In this document: in pieces, positions 55,300-64,000 of the stretch
Position numbering within the stretch: the first letter of the stretch is position 1
Layout of the letters: every line of letters begins with the position of its first letter
Source of the DNA: Bisporella sp. PMI_857
Taxonomy: Eukaryota > Ascomycota > Leotiomycetes > Helotiales > Helotiaceae
Length of the DNA: 64,000 nucleotides
Direction of reading: 5' to 3'
Assembly: GCA_021307315.1 (NCBI GenBank)
Contig: JAJSPD010000117.1
Coordinates: forward strand, 29,508 to 93,507
The notes under the pieces: generated by a model
What the model was told of the DNA's origin: nothing
Database searches by the model: none
What the model saw: the letters and a program-made list of their open reading frames with translations, nothing else
Position numbers and translations under genes: made by a program

Positions 55300-55660
55300 G
55301 CTAATGCTTCTTAGGGAGACTAGTTCAGTGTAGCCAGTAGTACACACGGCCGTACAAAAGCTCGGGCCATACGCTAATGGCTGTACTGCATAAACGCCAA
55401 GTGAAAATTTTACAGGGGTATTTTTTGGTGCATCCCGTACAATATTTTGAAAATACAGCCAGTATACGGCCACACGGCCTGTACGTACCCCCGTAAAAAT
55501 ACAGACATTTTTTATGACTAATCAAACCGTACCGTATTTCTCCTCGAGACTGTACTACTGGCTACACTGGACTAGTTAAATTTGCAACTTGAAAGGGGAA
55601 GCGAAGAAGTGGTAGAAGGGACCGAAGGGGGAGTAACCATTTTCGCCATTTCATTTATCA
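55300..55660. repeat. Dispersed repeat interrupted by the hAT MITE
   Basis: Outer parts (CTTCTTAGGGAGACTAGT; GCAACTTGAAAG to CATTTTCGCCATTTC) match 5649-5775 in reverse orientation. The copy at 5.7 kb is uninterrupted. Confidence 0.6.
55326..55569. mobile_element. hAT MITE, 244 bp, 8-bp TSD GACTAGTT
   Basis: Perfect 19-bp terminal inverted repeats CAGTGTAGCCAGTAGTACA. The duplication GACTAGTT is eight bases (55318-55325, 55570-55577), the hAT signature. The interior contains further palindromic CGGCC../TACGG segments and no coding potential. Confidence 0.93.
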
Positions 55661-55765
55661 TATCCAAAATCAACTTCCGGCTATCCTTTCAACTAGATAG
55701 ACAACGATAAACAAGAATTCCCTATAGTCGCGAAACCTCTTTATTCTATATCATGAGTTCAACTA

Positions 55766-58700
55766 CCGTATTAATTGCAAAGTAAGAGACCACTTTAGAG
55801 TAAGATATTCTCTCCAGTACGGGACTCTACGTATTCACTACCGACCCTCAAAGAGTAAGATATTATCTTAATTTGCTGACTAATACTGATTCCTAGCTAT
55901 CTAATTGGTCCAATTACCCCTCATTTCTTAACAAAAGAGCACCTATTTATTCCCTCCAGAACTGCCCAAAAGCTCCTGTTTATATCCCTTTAAATACACT
56001 AATCCAGCCAATCAGAGCTCCCGTAGCCCTCATTACTCCATATTCTCATCTCCATAAACGTCGTCACGGTCTAGATCAGGGTCAAATTCGTCCTCGTCGT
56101 CGCTATCGATTAGCTGATCTGTATCGTCCCCTGAATCAGTTGTAATACCCATCTCATCCTCCTGATCCGTATCTGCCTCTAAATAGCCCTCTGCGACGTC
56201 GTTTGCGGTGCAATAAGTAACTCTTGCGCTACGTAGGCTGAAGGGGAGTGGGGGAAGCTGTGGAGGGGACGATATCGGGCTTGCAGAGGCTTCTGTTTAT
56301 TTAATTGTTAGCAAATAGCGTAGAAGTAGAAATAATCTCCTTACCGTCAATCTCAATAGCCTCTCTACTATAGTCTCCGATCTGTAGCCCTGGAAGACCT
56401 CGAATCTTGATTTCAGTGTCGCAAGAGCCGTCAGGTGGAAGGGCAATTGCTGTTTGTCGAAAAGTACGAATAATTGCGTCCTTATGGTGTTTATGAAGGG
56501 CTTCCCAAGCTCTCCTAACCCACTGAGTCATTAAAACGCGTCTCTCGCTGACGTTATATCTCCCTGCCTTCCAATCCTCGAAGTTGTTGTCGATATGGTC
56601 CTCCTCGTACTCCTTAATTAGCACCTTGAGAATTGAATTCGCGGTAAGATCGCAAGGTTGAAGAAGAGAGGTACAACCGCCCGGGATAATAGAGACTGTA
56701 GTATTAAGGTTCTTTAGCTCGTCTCGTATCTGCTGCCGTAGCTCTTCTTCGGCCTTTGCTTTTGCAATTGCAGCTAGAGTTATAGGTTGTTTCTTGCTGC
56801 CCTGGTTCTTATGAGGAGCAAAAGAATCCAGAACGAGAAGGCGAGGTTCGTGATCAGAGAGAGGATATGGAGTCCCCCAGCGAAACTGGTTCTTTAGCCA
56901 TCCAACCATGGCCTTTGAGTTGCAGTATGCTCTTGGGTTGAATATCACGTCGACGCCTTTGTGATAACGTTTCACTTCTTCCTGGCGCGAGCGGTTGCCT
57001 AGACCTTCTGCTCCTGCGAACATAAGGAGTGGTTTGGTATGAGGAAGTTCGTCTGCGTGGAGGGTTGTTTGGAGAGTACACTTTGCGTTTATCCCAGCCA
57101 GAAGGACCTCCTTTTACCATAACAGTCTTATTACCAGTTTGATCGTAAGTTCTCCCAGTCGAAGAGGATTCAAAAGGAAGAGGTGTCTGATCCATATTAG
57201 AGATATTACAAGGGAGAAAACGGCCAATTCGCGTTGCCTCGACTTCTGTAGAGCGTTCTTTACCGCAATCTGAACCAGGCAGCTTAATAGTGTTCCGGCG
57301 GTTGAATCTCATGAAGGAGAGGACAAAAGGGCGATAGTGCTCTGGAGTATGTTGCGCTCTCTTTGTACGGCAACGAAGAGAGATTCTATGGCGACGACGG
57401 AAGCCCTGAAACCAGCAGTTACTGAACTTCATCCCAAAATATCTCCACCGGTTAGAGCCTTCAGCTCTTATACAAGACTCTGGATATAACTTGCGGAAGA
57501 TAGCTTTTGCTTGACGATAAAACCACTGGTGGTCGATTCGACGGCCGAGAGCTCGAGCTTGCTCAAACTCTTGATTCAAGAGGTAGTCGTGTTTAGGGAA
57601 CTTCGACTTTGAGGCAACGTAGGACTGTTTTGTTCCCCTTTTTTGTGCTCTAATCTTTGACTCAGAGCTAATCCAGTTCTTTAACATAGTGGGAGTTATC
57701 CGCAGGTTCAAAGCAACCTGATAACGAGAGATTGGCTGTAAACTCCCGTCTGGAAATAATACCCAGGTATGGGGAGCATAATAGATTGCCTCTAACTTGG
57801 CCTCTCGGGGATATCTATTACGGAAGATAGTATCTGGAGGGCTGTCGCTCTCCGAGCTATTCTCATAGCTAAACTCTCGACGAAGGGCTTTGAAGAGTGA
57901 AATCACTTGAGCTTCTTGAGGGCCACCTGCCATACGACGTCCTTGCGGAGGAGGAGGAGGACATAGCTATATATCTAGTTAGCTATAAGAATAGATAAGA
58001 AAGGATCAAGGATAAAGTCCTAAAGCTTACTCTAGGAATTGGGCCAGGTCTTGGTGGACGAATTGCAATCCCTCCATTCATAGCAGTGATTAGGGTGGTT
58101 TGGCCAGGAGGAAGCAGGTTTTTAGGCCTCCCAGGATATTTCGCTAATATAGCAGAGTTGTGTTCCTGTCGATATCGTTCCATGTCTGGATTAGGGTGTA
58201 TTTGAACGAATTGCTTGCGTCGATGTGAAATCATAGTGGGACAAGGCCAAAAGGAGGTGTTTTAGTATCGAGTTAAGGGGCAGAGCAACTTGCTAATAAA
58301 CAAATAGTGAATAAGACGATCTAGAGGCACGAGAGAATTCAGGGAAGGAAGGGATATAAATATGTCCTCGCTTAATTGAGTGATTTGGCTTCCTTCCTTC
58401 GGGAACCACTTGAATCTCTCTTTCCCTTCCTCTAGGGCAACTTAGCTTACTTCTAATAGGATAGATCAGCTATTGGAACTCTCATTTACACCAATCTTCC
58501 TAAAAGGACTCGCCGGTATGAGGATATTCATGAGGTAGGGAGTTAGTGGGAAGATATTCCTTATTTCAAAGGTTTGAGGCTTGCCAACACTGCTAACGCT
58601 CCTACTATTGCCTCCACTGGTTTCACCACTCTCCCGCATGTCAATAATGGGACAATAAATAGTATATCTTCATCTTGGAGCGTAGGGAAGCGTTACCGGT

Positions 58701-58870
58701 ACGTTAGTGGCTGGGAAAAGGTTGCAAAAAGAGGGGGCTGGAAACGCCAAGAACCCCACTATTTACATCCTATCCAGTAAGACACTACTATACAGTACGG
58801 GAGTCTACAATCAGGCCTCAGAACACTCGCTTAAAGAGTAAGATAATATCTTACTTCGCAATTAATACGG
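55766..58870 (-). mobile_element. Pogo/Tigger-like DNA transposon C, 3105 bp
   Basis: Termini CCGTATTAATTGCAAAGTAA (left) and inverted CCGTATTAATTGCGAAGTAA (right), each next to TA (55764-55765, 58871-58872). Subterminal GAGTAAGATATTATCTTA palindromes occur near both ends. One spliced transposase gene is inside; the flanking 2.2-2.4 kb of the element interior beyond the gene is non-coding. Confidence 0.9.
56033..58234 (-). pseudogene. DDE transposase of element C, one inserted base
   Basis: Exons 58234-58031, 57966-56345 and 56292-56033 are joined by introns of 64 and 52 bp (GTAAGC..TATATAG; GTAAGG..GCTAACAATTAAATAAACAG). The phases close only if one base is removed from exon 2, and the frame indeed changes at ~57085 (KRK|CTLQTTLHADELPHTKPLL). 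Otherwise ~694 residues are uninterrupted: an N-terminal proline-rich part, the HTH (RYQVALNLRITPTMLKNWI), the CENP-B-like domain, NMDQTPLPFE with the first D, LLVLDSFAPHKN with the second and GGCTSLLQPCD with the third. An acidic tail (DSGDDTDQLIDSDDEDEFD) forms the last exon. The single indel suggests recent inactivation, or a sequencing error in an active element. Confidence 0.88.
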
Positions 58871-58887
58871 TAGGTCGATTTGGTCAT

Positions 58888-59222
58888 TTGTGTCACGGAA
58901 CGAGGTGTTGGACACGTGCTTCGATATCATGTGATCTGAATGATAGAAATAGGAGGCATTGGGCAGAGGAATCAATTAGAGGATCTGTGAAGGTATCACG
59001 GCGATTGAATACGGGCTTGCTGGAGCGTTACGGATTGATGATATTCTCTACAATTACGACTGTAATTTGTGTGTGTGTGAGGTGCTCTAGCTCCTTGGCC
59101 TACTTACGTAAGCCGATTCCTGACACTGAAAAGCGCGAAGGATCCTTAATCTTCTTCTTGGTTCCTCGCGCTAGGTCTTGTATCTAGAATCAGTACATGC
59201 CTTAACTCAATCCCTCACAATT
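58888..59222. other. Spacer, no gene seen
   Basis: Contains a GTGTGTGTG microsatellite near 59070 and leads into the minisatellite. No gene supported. Confidence 0.4.
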
Positions 59223-59515
59223 TGGTCGATTTGGTCAATAGGTGTCGGTTCAAACGGTATTGCAATACTTTGTGGATGATAGACGTTCTTGTTGTTATTC
59301 TCTATCTAAGCGCTAGCTAGTCATGCACCCGGTGGGCCATGTGATCTCACTAGTGCCTTAGTACCAACAATAGGGTCAATTTGGTCAATATGGTCAGTCG
59401 TCAATGGTCAATATGGTCAATATGGTCAATATGGTCAATATGGTCAATTTGGTCAATTTGGTCAATTTGGTCAATATGGTCAATTTGGTCAATTTGGTCG
59501 CTTTGGTCAATATGT
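59223..59515. repeat. 9-bp minisatellite (A/T)TGGTCAAT, split by a solo LTR
   Basis: About sixteen units of ATGGTCAAT or TTGGTCAAT run from 59374 to 59515, with a few variant units (GTCGCTTTGG); two or three more precede the LTR at 59243. The unexpanded ancestor-like sequence is at ~19.8 kb. Confidence 0.9.
59243..59369 (+). mobile_element. Solo LTR, TGTCGG family, TSD ATAGG
   Basis: 127 bp, TGTCGGTTCAAACGG to AGTACCAACA, flanked by ATAGG (59238-59242, 59370-59374). Closely similar to 572-697. Confidence 0.88.
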
Positions 59516-60165
59516 GTGGCATGACATAACGACCAACGTGCAACAACGCAAAATAGGGTAATAAAATATAATAATTGATCAAATTGCAAATCGCAAATCG
59601 AAATCATTCAATTAATAACTTAGTGCTTTTGACTTTCCTGGCCCTCGACGTTCTTGGCGCTCTCGACTTTCTTGGCTCTCGACTTTCTTGGCTCTCGACA
59701 TTCCTGGCTCTCGACGTTCCTGGCGCCCTCGACTTTTAAAATAAAGCTGTATTCGTTTTTTATTGTAAAACTGAAAGAAAAATACAAACACAAATACTTG
59801 TAAATACTTTTAAAAAAAGCAAATATGCCAAGACAGTCCCTTGCGTAGCAAATTTCTTCACTTTTTTTGTTTTTTTTAAATGCAAACAAAACTAGCTTTA
59901 AAAAATCGACAGCGCCAGAAAAATCGAGACCCAAGAAAGTCGAAAGCGCCAGAAATGTCGAGAGCCAGAAAAGTCGAAAGCGCCAGGAATGTCGAGAGCT
60001 AAGAAAGTCGAGAGCGCCAAGAACGTCGAGGGCCAGGAAAGTCAAAAGCACTAAGTTATTAATTGAATGATTTCGATTTGCGATTTGCAATTTGATCAAT
60101 TATTATATTTGATTACCCTATTTTGCGTTGTTGCACGTTGGTCGTTATGTCATGCCATACATGCC
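59514..60165. mobile_element. Fold-back element with tandem-repeat arms, ~650 bp
   Basis: Arms 59514-~59745 and ~59890-60165 are inverted copies: TGGCATGACATAACGACC at the tip, AATCGAAATCATTCAATT in the middle, then six or so ~17-bp units of the type CTCGACTTTCTTGGC. The ~145 bp centre is A/T-rich and non-coding. A third arm copy is at 44573-44668. The arm length and internal tandem units fit a Foldback/MULE-like non-autonomous element; no duplication could be fixed, because the outer flanks are themselves repetitive (TGCCATACA units at 60155-60180). Confidence 0.8.
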
Positions 60166-60293
60166 ATACATGCCATATATGGTCAATATGTACAATATGG
60201 ACAATATGGAAAGTAATTTTGTCCCTGAAATGATAATTGTATCCGGGAGTCTAAAATAGACTCTCCAACTCATCTCCAATCATGGCTGCTAGC

Positions 60294-62001
60294 TTATGAG
60301 TCAAGATCCAAGATATACCTTTGAGTTTCCATGAAACGCTGGTGCCGCCGCTGCAGCGATGAATACCGAATCCACAATTCCGTCGCTTGACCATTCATGT
60401 CCTCATTCATCCCCCCTCTGTGTACTTGATAGAATCGCCGCATTACTTTCGCCATTTCCTTTTTATTTTCTGTGATCACACTATTAACCGCTGATAGAGG
60501 CGGATGTTGGTAACCACTTGCGATAGTCTCTGTCTCATGATCCAGAATGTACCTTCGAGCGTCCCCCAAACCGTTACGTCGTCGCAGAAGTTGTTTCCTT
60601 AACTCCTTTGAGCGATCATCCATCAAACGATACCTCTCAGTCCCACGCGAGCGATGATGTGGCGGATTTAATTTTGCTATCTCTGTTTTGGTCTCCCTGA
60701 GGAGGCGATTAATGGCCGATATCTGGGTCCTCTTGCGCTTGAGCTGAGGTTCGTTGTACCTGCCATCATCATCGTCGTCATCGACCGTAATTGTTGACTC
60801 TGCTAATCGTTAGCAAGGTCCATGTGAAATTGAGATAATACTTTACCGATCTCGTTGGGGTGAGTAATAATGGGCTCATCTATTTCCGTAAACCTGCGCT
60901 TGGATCTCGGACGTCGAGTCTTGTCACCTGATGGTTGGTCTGACAGGTCCTGCGGAGGCTCCTGATCACCGCACGGTGGGCAAGGGCCAGCATGGCAGAT
61001 AAACTCGCAAGGCCGATCGCAACACGACTTCCCTCCCGACGCCCGAGAGCAGGCTCGTCCGCAAGAATAAGGGGGCAGCCCAGGCAATGAACATGGTTGT
61101 ACCTGCGTACCGCACCAACAGGGATAATTCCGCGGGAATATATTCGGAGCCAGAATACATTGGGGACAGGGCCATCCGTCCAGGACATCCCTTCCGAAGA
61201 GCTTCGCTGAGGCAAGCTCGACTTTCACCCACCGCTTGATCCAAGAAAGATGAAACACACGACTGCAAATCCGACACGGCCACATGGGCGACCCCAGCCC
61301 CACGACATTATTGCAGATGAGGCATATCTTCATGTATGGATCTGCTGAGACCTAGCGCTTTTCCTCCCTCTTGATCCAGGGCAGACAGGGATTAGGCACG
61401 GCGAGAGCGGGGCTGCGAAAGGACGAAAAGTGGCTGGCTGGGTGATCGAACGTTGCTTCATGGTTGACGGAATGTTGGGTGGAGCGTTAAGCTTTGGTAA
61501 CACGTTCTCCGACCCCTCGCCCAACAAAGGTCGTCCGTTGGACTGGCTACTCCCTCCTGTAGCGCCATTGACGGTAGGAAAGGTCCAATGTCTGGCGACT
61601 GGAGAGCCGAGCATCGTGAGCGTGACTGCTGCGAGCATCGTGAGCGTGACTGCTGCGAGCAGCAGATCGCTTAATAGTTCCATCGAACCATTAATGGTGC
61701 GCTGGATCCGACGTATAGGGCCAACGCCCTTGGGTCTCACAGTCGCAGGACCCAGTCGGGAGGGGGCCACTGTTAACGTTAGCATCGGCTGTAATTTGGA
61801 TGTGGACAGACCCGTGCGATGAACTACAGATATTGTCAGCGAGCTCTCCTCAGAACTTTCCGCAGCTTGGCTGCCTCCAGAGGGGCATTCCACGGGTGTG
61901 AGGCTCTGGGAAGGTGGAAAGCGTTCAGAGGGACTCTCTGAGTCCAGACGTTCTTTTGCTGTGGTGAGTTGTGTCTCTTTCGATGATCTGCGAACGGCCA
62001 T
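60294..62001 (-). CDS. RING/NF-X1-type zinc-finger protein
   Basis: The start MAVRRSSKETQL at 62001 leads through a serine/proline-rich, low-complexity region to ~61340. The RING-like core reads CLICNNVVGLGSPMWPCRIC, SRVFHLSWIKRWVKVE and GWPCPQC; the NF-X1-like cysteine repeats YPCWCGTQVQPC..GLPPYSCGRAC..CDRPCEFICHAGPCPPC follow, as in FAP1/NFX1 proteins. A 44 bp intron (60846-60803, GTAAAG..GCTAACGATTAG) joins to an acidic DDDDDDG stretch and a helical C-terminus ending RYILDLDS. Two oddities: where FAP1-type RINGs have FHLxC this has FHLSW, so one zinc ligand is replaced; and the N-terminal region and RING are in different frames at ~61333, implying an unrecognised intron or a frameshift. 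Possible ubiquitin ligase or nucleic-acid-binding protein. 60166-60293 is its 3' flank. Confidence 0.65.
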
Positions 62002-64000
62002 GTTAGGAAGTATTCTAAGTCGTTTTGGTGATGGTAAAATGTAAGGTGAGTGATGCTGAGAAACTTATTGGGGGATCTCAGGTCCTTATGGAAAGTGCGC
62101 GCAGTCAAAACTTCGAACCATGACGTGTGCCCATGTCGTGGCACCATATCAAACAAGCAGTGTGCATGAAATCTACTGCAGCAGGCGGTATGACTCGCGC
62201 TGTCGATATGCCGCGGGACGTTGATGGCAAATGCTCCGCCTAGCAGCAACGCTCACCAACTGAAATCATGAAGTTCAACGCGGGTTAAAGGATCCGTAAC
62301 CGTGCCCAACCAATTGGGAATCAGATGATCCCAGCACCGAGTGGTTGGCATGAAAAAGGATTCGACTAGTGCTTAGTCCACTACTCAGACGGGACACCGA
62401 GCAGCTAAAGCATGTCTGCGAGATATTGCGAAGCAGAATGTCTGCGGCCAGTCACTTTCCATGATGCACATCCAGCCACTAAGACGAGAGATAGAAGCTC
62501 AGCCAATGATCCGCATAATATGAGCCATCCTGCGGCCAGCGTGACGAAAGTCAAGCTGCCACACAGGTTGAAAGGAGCCTCGAATAAGGTGCATCAATCC
62601 AAACTGTAACTTGGCTCAGAGGAGAGCTGGATGTTGGTGCCGCGGGCGGATAAATGTTAGTGGTCCAAGTGGCTCCTCGGTTAAGCCCCTGCCAAGCCGC
62701 CACGTCAAGTCCTCGGCCAACAATACAATTCCTACGACATTCAACCTAACCATGTCACGCCTCGAATCTCCACCACGATTTCTGCATCTGCATCATGCCT
62801 TTTTTTTTCCACATCATCATCTATGCTTTCTCGGCTCGTACCTGATTCTGTGGGTCATCATGGTGGCGACTTGGTTTGAGCTTTAGGCCGTATGTCAGGG
62901 GAAAGCTTTACAAATCTTCCAGTCGGCACCTGTCTAGATCCCCATGGATCAACATGCCACATGCAAGGTGACTGAATTCTTATTATGGCCAAATTTCGGA
63001 GGCGCAGTGACAACAGTGTCTTTAATGGATCACATCATCTTGAAGTAGACAGGCAAGTGGGTCCCATGGATTACCATCCTATTGCCACATGATGCAGGGT
63101 GACTGAGCTCTAGTCGCGTATTTCGGGAACGGCAACGATTCTGCCATTTGCGTCTTGTATCTTGAATGCGGCACGCACTGCAACCTGCCTGATTGGAGAT
63201 AGTAGAGTTGTGATCGTGAGCGAATTCTCAAGTTTGTGGTGGCGTTTGTTACTCAGCCAAGTTCGTATTGGGCATAATTTATTCGTGCTTCGACTCGAAT
63301 CGCCCCTGCGCAGATGGGCCCCCTCGTTGGGAGCATCCCGCATGAAGTTCACGTATGCAAGAGCAGGCTATGCTTCATGCAAGTGGGACCTTTCTCCGCC
63401 CTGTTCTGGCCGATTTGTTGACGCCAATGGAGGAAGCACCTGGATTGGTCCTGTATTTGCTTTGAGATCCATTCCTGGCTGAGAATCGTACGCACGATGA
63501 TGCCTGTTTCCCGTATGATTCGAGCTGAGCCACGAGACTGAACCTATGGGAATACGCTTCTCTCCTGCTAGATGTCACTGCTTTCAGTCGCATTGCATTG
63601 GCATAAGGTCGGGGATCCAGAGATCCAGTCGTACCCAAAGATGCGAGCTGGCTCTGCGACAGATTCCACCCGTATTTGCTGAACTTGAAGGAGCCGGGGG
63701 CGGGTCAGAGCTCGAATAAGACCCTTTTATAAGTATCTGGAGTAAGAGGAGTTCGATATTTAAAGCTGTGGTTAAAGACCTCTGTTGCGCCATGACAAAA
63801 ATGCTTTCCGCAAATCAAACGCGCAAATAACGATGCGAGCGTAATTTTCTAGTGGAAGGGGCTCAAAGTTTACTGTGGCCACGGAACGCCACTACACAAA
63901 CGATAGGAAATTTCGATGTGTGCAAAGAGTTTGTGATGCTTGAAGTCAAGTACCTAGCATTTTCTCGGCGCAGCGGTTTTGTTAGTCATGTGACGCCACA
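62002..64000. other. Terminal 2 kb, no gene supported
   Basis: Upstream of the RING/NF-X1 gene. Short frames only, without splice partners. Two loosely similar blocks with CCCATGGAT..TGCCACATG..AAGGTGACTGA occur near 62940 and 63065, perhaps an old local duplication. No repeat family of the window extends here. Confidence 0.4.

Noticed and set aside
59370..59515. CRISPR-like array
   Set aside because: Units are contiguous 9-mers without spacers in a eukaryotic genome; it is a minisatellite.
59394..59607. Frames of repeating TKLTILTKLT or DQIDHIDQ residues
   Set aside because: Translations of the 9-bp minisatellite, not protein.

Overview
This window looks like a repeat-rich, gene-poor stretch of a filamentous ascomycete (Pezizomycotina) genome. 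The evidence is 44-141 bp introns with GT..AG ends and CTAAC/CTAAT-like branch sites, a Zn2Cys6 transcription factor, a 2EXR protein, a filamentous-fungus-type Scm3, Tad-like LINEs, Fot1/pogo elements and a fungal Helitron. Stop codons in the older copies arise mostly as CAA/CAG to TAA/TAG or TGG to TAG/TGA, the footprint expected of repeat-induced point mutation (RIP). I cannot name the species from the sequence.

Layout. 0-5.7 kb: the 3' end of a Helitron, a 390 bp TRIM-like element, a pogo-like transposon (A), half of a Fot1-like transposon and a 5'-truncated LINE. 5.7-8.8 kb: a predicted cyanovirin-N-homology (CVNH) secreted protein, a small spliced gene and LTR remnants. 9-20.3 kb: a pogo fragment, a frameshifted CENP-A chaperone gene (Scm3), a 2EXR protein, a broken unknown gene, a Zn2Cys6 regulator with one nonsense codon, a small secreted protein and a small spliced gene. 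21.4-27 kb: a nonsense-riddled Helitron Rep fragment, an unknown gene broken by a MITE and a solo LTR, then another MITE and two more solo LTRs. 27.9-34.1 kb: an apparently intact Helitron whose 1954-residue Rep-helicase is encoded in three exons, the first intron being GC-AG. 34.6-37.6 kb: a secreted-protein gene split by an intact 2.45 kb Mutator-like element (MULE). 38.7-44.7 kb: a LINE in reverse, an intact LOG-family gene, a 2EXR fragment, a long-TIR MITE split by a solo LTR, and the other half of the Fot1-like family. 45.4-51.6 kb: a hypothetical gene, a pogo element (B) carrying two nested solo LTRs, a LINE tail and a Tc1/mariner relic. 52-55.6 kb: a BCS1-like AAA pseudogene, gene fragments and an 8-bp-TSD hAT MITE. 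55.8-60.2 kb: a 3.1 kb pogo-like element (C) with one inserted base, a 9-bp minisatellite and a fold-back element. 60.3-62 kb: a RING/NF-X1-type zinc-finger gene. 62-64 kb: no gene seen.

Host genes with an essentially intact reading frame are few: LOG-like, 2EXR, the 126-residue secreted protein, probably CVNH, and the RING/NF-X1 gene (one unresolved junction). There is a contrast in age. The Helitron and the MULE keep long open frames, while LINE, Fot1, pogo A/B and the Helitron fragment carry RIP-type stops, frameshifts and nested solo LTRs. The window reads as several layers of insertion, RIP-like decay and later re-invasion, with collateral damage to host genes.
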